64,000 nucleotides of DNA from positions 1 through 64,000 of the forward strand of contig JAJIRX010000488.1 of NCBI GenBank assembly GCA_023853785.1, given 5' to 3'. Below the pieces are notes generated by a model. It was given only the letters and a program-made list of their open reading frames with translations. It ran no database searches and was not told the origin of the DNA. A program made the position numbers and the translations under genes. The first letter of the stretch is position 1; each line of letters begins with the position of its first letter. The DNA comes from Psilocybe azurescens (Eukaryota > Basidiomycota > Agaricomycetes > Agaricales > Agrocybaceae). Shown here in pieces: positions 38,072-51,139 of the stretch.

Positions 38072-39537
38072 GTGGTAGTTGTCATCCTGTCAACAATGTC
38101 TTCACATTGTGCTGTGCATCTGTGTACACCTGCTCCGATGTGGCCTTGGCCTCTATCAAGTCATAGCTGGGGTCTATGGACTGTGGTTGTTGTCTTGATG
38201 TTTGTATTGTTTGTGATTCTGTCATGTATATGTTGCTATATTATATGACACCTTTGTTTTTCTTCTTTTAACCTCTTCCTTACTGTGAACAATGAAACTT
38301 GGTGTATTCAAACTTGATATTATGTCCTCAGTATTTGACTATATTTTTATATTCTATAGTATCTTGTATCTGTTTTGTATCCTTTTTTTTCTGTTCTTTG
38401 GACTTTGATATATTGATATATTGTTCACTCCAATAATTGAATAGACATTTTGGCGGGTAGACTATTTCTTTCTGTAATGTTTGGTTGTGCCTAACAAGAA
38501 TATTTGTTAGTGTTTCAGCATATTTTGAAATCTGTATAGTCCTATTGCTGTGATCTGTAACTTTAATGTGTTATGTCTCTACTAATGATACCATTTGCCA
38601 AGGACAACTACAATCAATAACATATCTGTTTCTTTTCTAAGTCAATGACTGCTATAGTGATGGAGCCAAAAATACAGAAAGAGACAGCAATGGTGTCAAC
38701 AGAAAATGTGGTGTGTATGAGGATGCATTGGCTGCCTGTTAGTGTGGTAGGAATATATTGAAAAATTCTACTAACCTGAAGTTCAAAATGTTTTAAAATT
38801 CTCCAGATATTGTAATAAAGAAGCAGCCAATGCTGCAAAAAACTGAGCCAATGTTTAATAGAATCCTATTATTGCATAATAGAACTCTTATCTTTAGTCT
38901 GAGAATTCTCTTGCTCAGTAGAACACATGAAAGTGTATAGAGCTGTTTGAAATTGAAGCAAGTAGTATTGTAACAAAGAGTTATTGGTGGAGAAAAAGAA
39001 GAAATCACTTAAATTTACTCAAGAATTCAATTCTTTTATTCACAATGGTAGTTCATGAGCCCATCTGATAAGCTTTGCATGCACTCTGAATTGTGTTCTC
39101 TGTGTGATTCAGAGTTCAACTCTTTCACTTACACACATCAATTACTTACATCACTTTTGCTAATTCCTCTCTAACTCATTCCCCACTTACTAATTTTTCC
39201 CTTTTGTTAAGATGTATAGTTCATAAAATATATCCCACCAAACTAATCACATTCTTTGGACACACCTATGACTGTCTGCTGTTCAACTCCTCATTTGACC
39301 ATTTGATTTATTCCCTTTTATGTAAGTTTGATGTTCTGTTTGGATCTAAGGCTGACAGAGGTGGATTCAACAATTTAGTACCATTGATAATATAAGAAAT
39401 AACAATTATATAATATATTTTTCTTTAGGTTCTGGTACAAATACTATAATTTCCAATGCCGAGACTCAAAGAATACAGTGTAAAAATAAAAAGGACTCGT
39501 AATGCCGGGCAAAGCCTCAGCCCACAATACAAGTAAA

Positions 39538-40199
39538 TTACAAATTCACGTGTTACGTTACAAGGTCACATCACGTTGTTGAAAATCACGTTGGCGATCA
39601 CAGGAGTTGTGACGCCGTTGAATCCTGAGTTAAAGAACGAGTCTTTACTTACGTAAAGAACTCGTAACTCGGTTGCTATCTCCGTGTGCTTTGTAAGTTG
39701 ATTACAGCTCACTCTCTTTGTGGAAGGCGAATAAAAGCTTTGAGTCCTTCCACGATACTTCAGTATTATCGCAGTGATTGATGTACTGGAGAAGTGTACT
39801 ATTGTAATACATTCAGTCAGTCAATGTGCTTGTATTTCAATCTACTGAACATAATGACACTACGTAAAACGTAGCACCCAGGGATTGGGATTGCTCTAAA
39901 CCTTGTCGGCACCATAGAATCAATCACCTGTCTCTGCTTTTGTTCTTCTCGTAGGTACTGACGGTACACAATAAAACACAGGGTGACGAGTAGTCGTGTA
40001 ATCTAAAACTAGGAGAATTTTGGAAACAGGAATTTGAGCTATCTTCTGGGAAGCGTCTTTACGGTTTCTCCCCTGTAGGCTTCAGCCCACAACGGCGAAA
40101 GTAAGATGAAATTATAAAAGGTAATGAATATAAAAGAGACCGTCATCCGAAGAACTCTCTTTCATTACTTCTTAGCCTGCGTTGAGTGCTTGTTACCAT
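39538..40199. other. Intergenic; contains repeat R3 copy 2
   Basis: 39540-39660 is the inverted partner of 35325-35455. The remainder shows no gene. Confidence 0.55.
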
Positions 40200-40420
40200 G
40201 TGAGTGGTTGGAATAGGGAGGGGTGACTGGGTCAGGAAGTGTTTCGAGTGGTGCATCGACGATGGAATCTGGATTCTCCGACCCCCAAGCTATGATCGCT
40301 TGGTCTATAGAGCCCAGAAGATGTCGTACTGCGCATCGGAGGTGGCTGAGAGGCTCATAAGGCTTTCTTGTTCCTTCCTACGGGCATGGTCGAAGAGGAA
40401 TGATGCTAACGAGAGAAATA
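40200..40420 (+). repeat. Dispersed repeat family R2, copy 2
   Basis: Matches 8985-9220. The plus frame is open and conserves GIGRGDW, KCFEWCIDD, WILR, SEVAERLIRL and WSKRND. No domain recognised. Confidence 0.55.
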
Positions 40421-41558
40421 TCCCAAAAGGCACTCAAAATATGGTGTTGCATCGAGAGTGGGGTCGAGTAAGATTTTCGTCTTCATGCCGGCAACGAGGA
40501 GGTCTTATTCCCAGCAGTTAAGCATGAGGGGTTCCTGCTGCAGACGTTCATTGAAGAATGATTCCAGATCGTCGAGGTAGTCGTGTGGGCGAGCATGCAC
40601 ACCCGTAGCGTTCGTTCTGGAAAGCATTGATAAGCTCCCTTTGACATTGCTCGACCAGCGGGCTTCGGGGTTTCATTCTTCTTAGCCAGCTATATATAGT
40701 TTACTCAGACTGTCCGTTTAAATATATCAATTGCCCTCCTGTTATCCTCTCTTTCAAGGCACGTCAGTAAGTTTTCAGAAAGGCATGGGGTTCAATTGAC
40801 ACCTTCTCTTCGATTTATTTGGATGTGTATCGCAGACTGCTAAGCATTAAGCCTTGTCCGCAGGTGTCCACGGTCTATTAACAAGCATGATAAATTGTTT
40901 TCCATCTTGGATGTAATCATGAGTTTGGTCTTAAAGCTTTGGTTTCCAAGTTGAATATGTCATACAGCACCGAGAAAGCCCTTAGCACCTCACCAATCTT
41001 CGGGCATGGTGGGTTATTGTTACTCCGAGGCTCAGTGACTGCGAAGGCAATTAGCTTACAAACTAATAGGCGTTACTTATATCTTATTTATCCAGAATTT
41101 CCTGGTCTTTGGATGAATTGAAAAAGTAACCAAAGGTGACAAGGATAATAAGAGCCTCCAGTGCCCTGCTAAAAGGACCCGATTTGTCTGCTACTACTCA
41201 ATGGGGCGCTTGTTTTACAGATTAAACAGCCGACGGTTCAAGGTTAACTACAATCGTTTTAAAATATACAGCCCGCTATCACCGTATTTTGAGGGATAGA
41301 TTGCCTTGGTAAGCAATTCGCCCCATTCGCAGCAGCTCACATCAGCAGCCCCTATCAGGATCGAGCACGCAAGACTTGCGGTAAATGGACTCACACGAAC
41401 TGCCATTTTATCATCGTCTTTCTCACCCATTACGATTATAATAAGCATCTCTGGGTTTACTAATTTACAGCAGAAACGAATATATAAGGAAGACCATTCT
41501 GCTATGATCGATCATTCAGCACCTACCCACCGTTTCCCACACTTCAGTAACAAGACCA
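40421..41558. other. Intergenic upstream of the CmcJ-type gene
   Basis: No gene recognised. TATATAAG at 41481-41488, about 71 bp before the start codon, is a likely TATA box for the next gene. Confidence 0.5.
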
Positions 41559-42512
41559 ATGTCGGCACCTAACGATACCCCTGTCTCGACTACCGCAAAG
41601 CTCCTATACTTTGTCCCTCCTGAAGGAGGGGCTCGAGCATACCAGCACATCAACGCCGATGCTTCTACTGGGGAGCGGAAGAAGAATTTCACTCGTGAGG
41701 AGAAGGATGTAGTCGTCGAGAATTTGCGTGGAAAGGAGGACACTGTATCCCTCGATACCACCGGCTTCCAATACTTCCGCCACACTTCCAAGCACACATC
41801 CTTCACCAATGACGAAGAAATCTATTCGCAATATTATCCCGAGAGCATCGAACTTATCAAAAAGCTGACAGGTGCTAGTCGGGTAGAGCTGTTTGATCAC
41901 AGTAAGCCCCTGTCATCGTGTCAACGAATCGCAAATATCAATTAACTCCAACCTTAGCCATTCGTCGCAGACGTCCCGGACAAGTCGACGATGGCCCTGA
42001 TCGCCGCCAGCCTGTCGCCCAAGTACATGTCGATCAAACGACACAATCATCTATCGCTCGTGTTCACCGACACCTGCCAGCCTCTGATGCGCCTAAGCTC
42101 CTCGAAAAACGATTCCAGATCATTAACCTTTGGAGACCATCAGCCACCCGGCAATCGACTGGCCCCTTGCGCTTTGCGATTACCGGAGTGTAGGGCCTAA
42201 TGACACAGTCCCTGTAGCTCTGGTTTACGATGACCACGAGGGAGAAACGCTCGGAGTCAAGTACAACGAGAATTATAAATGGAAATATCTTCATGGAATG
42301 ACCCCGGACGAAGTCGTTTTGATCAAATGGTACGCCCTTTCACTAGTATCGACTGCATCTGCGTAGTTAATATTATCTCTAGCTTTGATTCCATTCAAGA
42401 CGGCAGTGTCGCAATATTCACTCCGCACACTGGATTCAGCGATCCTTCCACGCCTGAAGGAACGCCTCTCCGAGAGTCGATCGAGCTTAGGGCGCTTGTC
42501 TTCTATGATTAA
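41559..42512 (+). CDS. CmcJ/NvfI/AsaB-type oxidoreductase
   Basis: Three exons: 41559-41901, about 41957-42329, about 42390-42512. The start MSAPNDTPVSTT leads to the family signature YFVPPEGGARAYQHIN and NLRGKEDTVSLDTTGFQ, then IRRRRPGQ, the VHVDQT metal-ligand-like motif, FQIINLWRP, WPLALCD, YNENYKWKYLHGMTPDEV and TPHTGFSDP. This family (CmcJ, AsaB, GA4-desaturase-like) holds Fe(II)/2-oxoglutarate-type hydroxylases/desaturases of secondary metabolism; substrate unknown. One frame break in exon 2 (near 42139, CCATC read as CCAATC) is the usual single-base loss. Convergent with the NACHT gene about 100 bp away. Confidence 0.85.
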
Positions 42513-42612
42513 GTGTGAAGACATACTCTGTACTATTAAATATTTTCCTTGACCACGTACTTGCTTCCCAGTTCGCCTCACAATCGACGGAGGCTTTATA
42601 TCTACTACAGAA

Positions 42613-45279
42613 TTAATACATGACATCGTAATCCAACCCTGTATCGTGCAGGAATTGTGGCCTCCAAGTAATATAAGCGTGCATAGGGATGCTTGGCACC
42701 TCTTTTTCAGATTTTGAAAGGCAATGCATAAACGCATATCTTTCTCGCCTCGGTCCCTAAATTTCTAAATGAATGATATTAATACCAGTAAATGAGACGA
42801 ATAAAGCATAGAGGATTACCCTGAGATATTCAAATGCGGCATCAACAGACTTCTCGGTTTCTTCTTCAAGTGCATCAGTGGATTCTAGTCTCGGATTGTA
42901 TCTTTGCAGTATTCTGGCGAGTTCTGGAAGTTTAGAGGACTGAGGCAGCGTGAATATGAGTAGATTACATGCGAGCTTCCGGGCTTCCGGACTGGTTCTT
43001 ATGGATCTTTACACAGGTCACATACATACTACCGAAAGAACTTTCTCACTACTCACAATATTTGGGAACCAGGCTCAGAGGTTTCAAATTTCTCCCTATG
43101 AAGGCATGCGTGAGTGCGAAACAAATGATAAAACAAGGGCTACACTCACATATTTTGAACCAGAAAGACCGCGATGAAAATAGAGAGTGTTGCGTAACGA
43201 TTTTTATCAACGTGATATTCCTTAGACCGCAAAGGGTCTTTCAAAAATCTGATAATATGGTATAGAAGTCTTTGTATTCTTCCTTCGGAGAGTAAATCTG
43301 AAGAGGATCAAACCGGCGTGGTCTTTGATAATCAGGGTTAGTGTCTGCTTTGGCTACGGAATCCGGTCCCAGAATCGCAAATATTTCTTTGGAAACAAAT
43401 TGGGTGTAGGTGCCCGCCGCGAGGAGCAGACAGAATAAATATTGATGAGGGTAATTTTCGAGCTGACTGTGAAGCCATCGATCGACACAGTTTGCGTTAC
43501 GCTGCATCAAACTCCGTCCACGATGACGCTGAAATTTGTACGTCGCTCAAGTGTGAAAATCCAGAAAACAAAAGAGTACGGAAATAAACCAACCTGAGAG
43601 CTCAGCCATATCAAAAGGTGATTATCCTTTTGTTATCGTGTTCATACATGCCGATGACATTATCATCGGAAGCCCAGAAAAATAACTGAGCGTCCATATC
43701 GATGTCACAAATGTCGTCCAGAAACTCATCCGTTATCTCTGCTGTGGTTGCCTGTAGCATAAACAGCGCACGCAGGTGATGATGGTTGATCTCATCTGAA
43801 AATTTCGAGTTGATTGCTTTCAGTAAAACCATGGTTGAACTGCGTACCTTGACACATGATAGTAGGTTCCTTGAAATGTCTCATGCAATATCGCGCTATC
43901 TTCGTAGATGCCTTCGCTGTGTCGATGTAGAACTTTCCAGAGCGTGAACGATCGAGGAGAAAGTCAGGAAAGGAAGCATGGAATATTCTGAGCTCGCTTG
44001 AGTCATCGTCTGGTAGAGGTATTGACACTAGAGAGTGTAGGTCGCATAAGATAACGTCTAGCTCGCCCCGCCTGAAGAAGAGAAAATCTTCAATAACGGT
44101 CCTAGTTTTATCCCAGAACTGAACTAGTAAGAGGAACATAAAGATATCGAGAACTTTGTCAATGTCAGCAACGGAAGATAGAATGTGTTGGTAGAAAAGA
44201 TCCAATTCGGCGAGAGGTGTATCGTCATCTGTTATTGAGAGACCGAATGCGATGTCTAGCCTATCTGGAGGCCAATGTTGATGAGAATCGACGTATTTCA
44301 TTACTGTCGACGCGTAGATAAACTGCCCAGATGATTTCTGCACTAGAAGTTCGATATCCATCATGGATGGCCACGGTGGACGTCGATGAAGGAGAATGGG
44401 ATGCTTTTGTTTGACGTCATCGAACCTGGAGAGAAGAAATGTTCTGATATCAGTGTCTGGTTGATAGGAGTCATCTAAAACTATACGGGTCGTCAGGGAG
44501 TTCAGGAGGTCTTGGTTGAAAGCATCACGGATATGAGGATCGGGACGACTGGCAACGAGAAAAACAGGGGGACTGTGAGTTTCTGCAGAGAAGATAGCAG
44601 AATATCAAGGATGTAGCGTTGGGCTTTAGATTCTCCGCACTCGTCTAGGCCATCAATTATGACGAGCCTGGGGCGGGATGCGAGGTGTTGGCCAGCGAGC
44701 GCAGCTTCGTTGAAGGGTTCGACAACGAGAGCTTGTAATTGAGCCTCAAGGGATTTGGAAAGTAAGAGTGGGTCGAGTTCGATAACCTTTCCGACTCGCT
44801 CACGTATCTCGGGGATAGAAATGGCGAGTTGATACACGATAGTGGTTATCAGAAGCGATTCGTTGTTCCGGTTCGTTACATTCCTGGAGAAAAGAAGCTG
44901 GCGGCCAGGAGTCCTTGAGCATAGCACATCTCCGCGATGGTTTGGGCAATCGCAGATTTCCCTGCTCCAGCGGGTCCATACAACCACATAAAGAAGAGTA
45001 GTTTCTGCGCATCTCTTACCCATTCCATGATTTTGTTGAGAACAATCCCCGCGTATTGGGATGGCATTTGGGTGGATCGTAACGCTCTGCGGAGTTGTGG
45101 AAAGCACCAACGGCGATTTTATCACGGATAAGTGAAAGCCCTTTTATATAGGACAGTCAGTGGAAATCAGGGAGAAAAGATATGAAAGTACCTTCGCGCC
45201 CGTCACTTGGCGCAATGGCAGTGGTATGTGTCGTGAATGTTCCTCCTGAAATCAACGTATTCTGCGCGTTTTCAAACAT
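42613..45279 (-). CDS. NACHT-domain NTPase (mushroom STAND/NLR-like)
   Basis: Start at 45279: MFENAQNTLISGGTFTTH, the typical N-terminus of this group; intron at about 45190-45135. Then CHPNTRGIVLNKIMEWV, the Walker A GPAGAGKS (about 44970), SFF-SRNVTNRNNESLL, Walker B LVIIDGLDECG (about 44650), ASRPDPHIR and MMDIELLVQKSSGQFIYAS. The C-terminal half has introns at about 43846-43798 and 43600-43535 and ends HDTGLDYDVMY at 42613. Four frame breaks (44890-44893, 44560-44564, 43613-43616, 43243-43247) each vanish when one A is added to an existing run on the plus strand, so the gene is probably intact. No repeat domain (WD, ankyrin, TPR) is seen. Such NTPases are thought to act in non-self recognition; partner unknown. 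Confidence 0.85.
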
Positions 45280-45606
45280 CGTGCTTCAAAGAAGAGTATA
45301 CAGGTGAGGTCAGTTGGAATTATTGTTGATACAAAGCATCTAGGAATGTGGGAGACAACAGGCCGTCGACGAGAATATTTGTCAACGTCACGCTCTTTCC
45401 TCTCAACAACCACCACGGTGGCAGCATATACTCGGGGCTCACCGCCTCACTCCTACTCAGACTAATGTAGAAAAAGGGTTCAACAAATTCCCAGGGCAGA
45501 AATGAAAGCACTGCAGATATGACAGGCATCGCCTACTATCGCTCGCCACAGGTACTCGACTATCGGCCAACACAATTCCATAAGTTCTGTAAATCCCCCT
45601 TGAACT

Positions 45607-48532
45607 ATGTCCACGTTCATGCAGAAATTTCTTCCTTCTGCAGATGAGCTGAGCCTCGCCAGTCGACTTTTGGAGACAAACACCGGCAGTTGGAACCGCT
45701 CCGATACTTTGAGCGTGGATACGGCAATTGGTATTTTCAAGCAAAGCGGGATATCGTTCAAGCAACTTCGGGAAATATGGTCGATTGCGGATAGGGATGG
45801 TAGCGGGAAGCTATCGAAGGAAGAACTGGCAGTCGTCATTCGACTTACGGGATGGGTTCAGGCTGGGAAAGTCTTGGACGAGAGCTTGTTGGAGAAAGGT
45901 AAGTTTTTTTGTTGATATTCTTATTCAGTCGCGTTGAATCCCACTCAGCGGGCCCTCTGCCTAAGATAAAGGTATTCCGGATGTAATGGTTCCCAAGGTT
46001 GTTCCCTTGTTTCCTCCCATAACCTCCGACGACGCGGTAAAGCTCAAGGAAATATTTTTGGAATGCAATCCTGTTAACGGATTTCTTCAAAGTATGTTCA
46101 CCATCTCGATACGCGCATATATTTCAATTTTTAATTCTCTTTTATCAGAACGCAGGGTCATGGCGGCCTTGATGGACTCGAAACCCGATCTGTCCTTTGA
46201 GGCGCTTTTCAAAGTGATGTTCGTCTTATCTTTATTCTATTACTCTCCGGCTGATGTATACAATACCAGGCAACTTGCTGACACTAAAAATGGCCTATTC
46301 GATTTCAAAAGTTTTGCTACAAGCTTGCATATCGTGCGAAGTCTACACAGCTCCTTGATATCTTCTGTACCTTTGTCCGTACCCACCGAAGACTGCAACA
46401 TTTTGGACGATGTTGACTTGGGCGATAACGACGACGGCTCTGACACGATCGTACAAGATCGCACTCTCGATCTTCCAGCGAAAGTCGACTCTGATATACA
46501 CAATTTTATGGAAGATGTCAAATTGCACGAACATATCAGTGGGAATATGACACTTAACTTCACGTCGAAATATAACATAAATCCGACGGAAATGGCGCAA
46601 ATCTGGTATGTATTCAATGTACATATTATTTACAGCTCGCTGAATAAGATGTTCAAGGCGCCAATCAGATGTTGGATTCAAACACAATCTATCTCCAGCT
46701 AGGATGACATTGTTCGAACAGCTCATTAGGAAACGGGTGGCGAAACAAATATCAAAACCTGAACCGTCATCCGCTGCCAAGCCAGCTTCCGCTGAGCCTC
46801 TTCCCAAAAGAATTCTCATTCGTTGGACATAGTTCAGGTGCCCTCTGGCCAAAGCGACCATTCTGAATTTCCAACAGTAATAGCGGAGCCGTCTGCGACC
46901 CTATTTTCCGCTCAATCTTTACCTGTCAAATCGCCCATGCACCCAACACCAAATCAACCCCCGTCATATGACCTTTCTACTCTTCATGAAGATTTTCTAC
47001 CAAAATTCAGGGAGGAGGTCGGGCGGCTAACCGCACAACTCGAGGTGGTCATACGTGATCAAAGGTGGACGCAGAATGAGCTTCGAAGTAACATCGACGC
47101 CCTTCGACAAGAAAACATACAACTGAAACTGCAACAGCAAACCCTGCAAGATCAGTTAGCGATAAAAGAAGAAGACTGCCGCGAAGCAGAGAAACGAGTG
47201 GATTCGATCAAATTGGATCTTCTCGAACAGCAAGTGATGTCGAAAGAATACCAGGAAGCGGCGATTAATATCAACAACGAAGCCGAAAGATTGTGGGGTA
47301 CGGTGGAGACGCAGAGCAGACAGATCACGAGTCTTTTGGGACTGGTTGCCGATATGAAGACTACTATCACGGAACTTAATCTTAAGCCCGAACAACACGA
47401 CCTCCGTGTCCGTTTCCTTAGGGCCAGTGTTCGTGAATCAGACGCAGCGGCAACCAAAGCTATCGGAGAAGCCCAGGAATTGTGTCGAACTGTCCTTGAT
47501 CGGGAACAGGAAATCGCCAAACTTCTGAAGCGCCTAGAGGATATTGAAAACGTGCAACCTGGCTCCCAGACGAATAAGGATATGCAGGCGCTGCGCAGCG
47601 ACCACGAAACCCTGAAGACTCGGATGGAAAACATGCAGCGTCTCATGGAACAACATCTTATGTCCCAGAGTGCCCAAACTGGTACAATCGGTAACGCTGA
47701 TGCGGATGTGCAAAGGCATGAAACTCCGATTCACGCAGAGAATTCTTCACTGCGCAAGCCTTCTACATCCTTACATCACATTGCGATTGACTTGTTGGAA
47801 GAATCCAATTCTACTGATTCGTCCCCGCCTTTCTCGTCTTCACCAGCGAATCAATCCTTACCTAAATACGAACCTCGCTCCAGCACGCCGGATCTAAAGG
47901 TAGAACCCTTCTATCTTTCTTGGGACGCTTCAACAGCCTCTACTGTGACTCGATCGGGCCCTAAGGGATATATCAAAATGCACGATCCCTCGCAGCACAG
48001 GCGTCAGCTGGAAGATGATCTACATCTTTTCAAGCTGCATGTTCAGCGAAAAGGATACATCGGCGTTGAAATGGTCCAGCGATTTATTTCGAATTATGAT
48101 CTTGACGCGTTTTCTTTGGACGAGATTGGGTGTGTGGCATACTCTGTATCTTTTGCCATTCACCATTAATGTTACTTTTGCAGGAGACTCACTGGTCTAG
48201 ACGCTAGTGTCAAGCGGATCAACCATGCAGTGGATCTGATCAGGCAGGCCGTGATACGTACACGAAGTTATGAACACAGGTTACCTTCCGTTAGCCTCAG
48301 TCGATCGTCGACCTCCACCTCAACCAGTTTAAACACTATCTCTTCAAATTCTGTACAAGTTGGAGACCCCATGTCTTCATCCTTCGTTGACCCACGTCCT
48401 CCCACTACTTTCTGTGGCCCTCTGCTATCGCCGTTGCCACGTCATGACGATAAATTGTTTTCCAAAAGTATATCTCCAACATCTCTCCTAGACCATAAAT
48501 CAAACACAAGATTACGCAGTGGCCTTTCATAG
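45607..48532 (+). CDS. EH-domain/coiled-coil protein (Ede1/Eps15-like), complete copy
   Basis: Exon 1 (45607 to about 45900) carries the first EH domain with DRDGSGKLSKEEL. Following exons (45952, 46150, 46284-46603) give a second EH-like region (KPDLSFEALFKV, DFKSFATSLHIVRSL). The large exon from about 46701 encodes a Pro/Ser linker, then a coiled coil of roughly 200 residues (EEVGRLTAQLEVVIRDQ to LMEQHL), a Ser/Pro segment and a conserved C-terminal module (LHLFKLHVQRKGYIGVEM, FSLDEIG), finished by an exon after GCAG at 48184. One break at A4 46806-46809 is repaired by one A. The architecture fits endocytic scaffolds that bind NPF motifs and self-associate. Paralogue at 1-936. Confidence 0.85.
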
Positions 48533-49012
48533 CTTCAATCTTGGGCGCGCTGCAACACTCAGGCAATTGGCGGAGTCTTCCAAAGCTGAGAATCGGTTTC
48601 GCGTTTGATTACGTCATCACGCATCATTTAGAAATGGCCAGCAAGCTTCAAAGTTCAAGTTCAAGACGTACCATGGTCAAACCAATTTTCCAAAACTGGC
48701 TTGTTTTTACTAGAGTCGAACATCTTTGTACGCTGTGAAAGGTAGAGTTGTAAATGGAGTTGGGGATCTTACGCATGTAGGCCTTGCTTTTCAAAACGTA
48801 TCTGTTTTACTTGTCACTTTCCATCCTTCTCTCCTGGCGGCTACCTCGTATCCCAACATACATATGTAATGTACGACATTCCATTCCTTTATGTAACACT
48901 TTGCGACCTTTGGAGGCAGCGCAGAAATAATCAACCATTTTTTAAATCATACAGAGAACTAGAACCTTAATTTCCCCGCTGCACGCATCAAAATACAAGG
49001 CCCTACGAATTG
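48533..49012. other. Intergenic between convergent EH gene and UGT-A
   Basis: Nothing recognised beyond a short low-information frame at 48541-48738. Confidence 0.55.
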
Positions 49013-51139
49013 CTACAAGAGCTGAAGATTGTGTTTCTCCGAAAACCTCAGCAGTTCACTCCTGCTGATTCCATCCCTCTTCCAAGCCCTTGATAATTCA
49101 GCCTTGAGGGTTGTGGCATTCTTTCGCAGCTCCTGTCCTTTTTCGCCTCGACATGAACCTATGACTTGTCTGATCTCGACGCCTACAGCCCCTCGAGTTC
49201 CGCTGGCTCGGCGTCCAGACCTCAGCAGAGGCTTCATACCATTCTCGCTGGTTCTAACTTCAATCAGTTCAAAGGCGACCTTGAGGTTCAAGGAAAGATG
49301 TGCAGCTGCTGCTGGCTGATCGGCTTCAAACGGCCAACATATCCTATCAACCTGAATGAGCTTTTGTTTGGAAAGCTTATGAAGTCGTCATCCTTACATT
49401 GGAATACCACTTCCCAAGCTTTCCATGACACTGTTGTGTCCTCCATGAGTCATGAACCATCCAGTCGCCTTTGGAGCAGGACGTGAGTTAGTTAGAATTC
49501 TCTGAGTGTCGTGATACTGACGGGATGGTTCAGAATATATTGCTGTGGGAACCACTTGGAAATGAGTCCTATCCCAGATTTCTGTATCTTCTTAATCAAA
49601 TCATCCGAAATTTTGGCGAACGGAGAAGCATAGCAAAGAATCTGAAGCCAAGGTCGAAAGATTGTTCTAAAGTTGAGTCTAGGACATAACCTACGAAAGG
49701 AGCATTCTTCTCGACAAATGCTTCTATGGCTTCTTCGATGTATTCTTGCGCCGTGGGCCAGAATACTGTTCCGAACGAGATCTAAGCGCTGGACAGTTTT
49801 AAGACGTACTAATCGGACTTAATAATGGAACTTACCAATGTAACGGATTTGTCTCCATAGTTTACCCTTGCTCTTTGAAGAAATTCTTCCGTATCCGTAG
49901 ACCCACGTGCGTTTTCCGAGACAACCCCATATCCAGAAGGTAGTAATGGACCAATAACGTAGACCTCTTTATTCCACCCGGATAACCAGGACTTAACCGC
50001 GTTTATTGACTCATTCTCGAGGGCAAATGTAGACGTGACGAAAACCGCGTCCACTTCCTTAAGTCCACTTTTCCATACCAGAAGTGAGATACTGCCAGTA
50101 GAGCAAGATACGGTGCAACTATGCAACTCACTCGTAGGCTATCTTCATATACTCGGCGAGCGGCATTTCATACGGAAGCTATCCCAAAGACTCTAGTCAG
50201 GCTCGACTCGATAACTTGCGAACACACTGGCTTACGTTTTGAGGGAAATACTCCCAGTCGTACATATCAGGCAGTCCCGCTATTTTTACCACTTCACCGT
50301 TTGTTCGTCAGTCCCATCAAAATCTCATTCATATTAATGGACTCACCCTGTCTCCTATTTCTTTGCGCGAGGACCCTGTACGAGCAACCTCTTCATCAAT
50401 CTGCCTCTCGATGTCACCGTATCCTCCAAGACTCTGGGGACCCCAGAAGCGAATGCTTGTCGCGACATGCCCGGTCAACCACGCGATGATTGGCACAGAG
50501 AGCCCGGTAATAGCGCGCGTCGCCAACATCTGGGCATGCGAGAAGAACTGGATGTGGGATTGGAAACAGATGAGTATATTAAATATTCCCTTGTTTCAAC
50601 GAATATGCACGCACATCCAAAACAACCACGTCAGGAGGAGATACGGCGTCAAAGACCGTCTTCGTCACAGAACAGGATACAGGTTTATTCTCAACAAGAG
50701 CTTGGTAAATTGCCGGATATGTTTGGATGAGCGGGCCCATGAGACTGAAAGGGTCTTCGGCATTGGAACTATACGACGAAAAGACCCTAAAGCACTGTGT
50801 AAGCTCATGCTACTGAAGAATGGCTATATTTCGCCTACCTAACACGTCGACGCCTACTCTGAGTCTCGCGATCCCGGAACTCAGCAGAAATCTCGGCTTG
50901 GGCCTTGTCGAGAAGATTAGGGAAAGCAGCAAAGTTACGACGACGTTATCATTCTCCAAGACGAGGCGTGCTGCCAACACGCAGAACGGTCTAACGTGAC
51001 CTAGTCGACAGAGGTAAGGAAACACACATAGTCAGCGTTCTGCAATATACACAGTTCTGTAAGTGGAAGTCTTACCCCATGCTGGGACTGCTGAGAAAAG
51101 AATATGAGAAGCAGTGTTAAGGCTGTCTGAGGAAGTCAT
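49013..51139 (-). CDS. UDP-glycosyltransferase (GT1), copy A
   Basis: Start at 51139: MTSSDSLNTASHILFSAVPAWG, intron, GHVRPFCVLAARLVLEND. Later exons give LATRAITGLSVPIIAWLTGH, RFWGPQSLGGYGDIE, MYDWEYFP, VDAVFVTSTFALE, EVYVIGPLLPSGYG, ISFGTVFWPTAQ, ISKWFPQQYILNH and the PSPG-like acceptor GWFMTHGGHNSVMESLGSG then WPFEADQP; stop at 49013. These are the donor-sugar-binding features of GT1 enzymes. The many-exon layout equals copy B. Some junctions are odd (a GTCAGT donor near 49510; a break near 50290 cured by one G), so a few exons are provisional. The acceptor is not predictable; fungal GT1 enzymes often glycosylate sterols, lipids or xenobiotics. Confidence 0.8.

Larger units (their letters stand above)
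24694..39537. mobile_element. Large KDZ-type DNA transposon with long inverted arms and cargo
   Basis: The outermost matching sequence is TACTTGT..GAGG-CTTTGCC-GGCATTA at 24694 and its complement at 39537. Matching blocks run inward in mirror order: 24940-25100 with 39140-39330, 25900-26150 with 38610-38840, 26590-26780 with 35790-35990, 26850-26975 with 35200-35290. The arms are older and decayed and hold later insertions. Inside are a KDZ transposase (minus), an RTC4-like gene (plus), a damaged WOPR gene and a helicase fragment. Exact ends and TSD are not resolved. Confidence 0.7.
35200..39537 (-). repeat. Right inverted arm of the KDZ element, enlarged by insertions
   Basis: Mirror of 24694-27000 but nearly twice as long. 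The extra sequence includes about 35320-35790, a MITE (35988-36242), and about 36250-38600 with a solo LTR. No intact gene seen. Most open frames in 36-39 kb are AT-rich chance frames. Confidence 0.68.

Noticed and set aside
42613..45279. Calling the NACHT gene a pseudogene
   Set aside because: All four breaks are one-base losses in A-runs (plus strand) and sequence on both sides stays fully family-like; a consensus error is more likely.
45320..45529. 69-codon minus-strand frame between the NACHT and EH genes
   Set aside because: No recognisable domain, no splice link to the NACHT gene whose own start is at 45279, and no counterpart upstream of the EH paralogue at the left edge.
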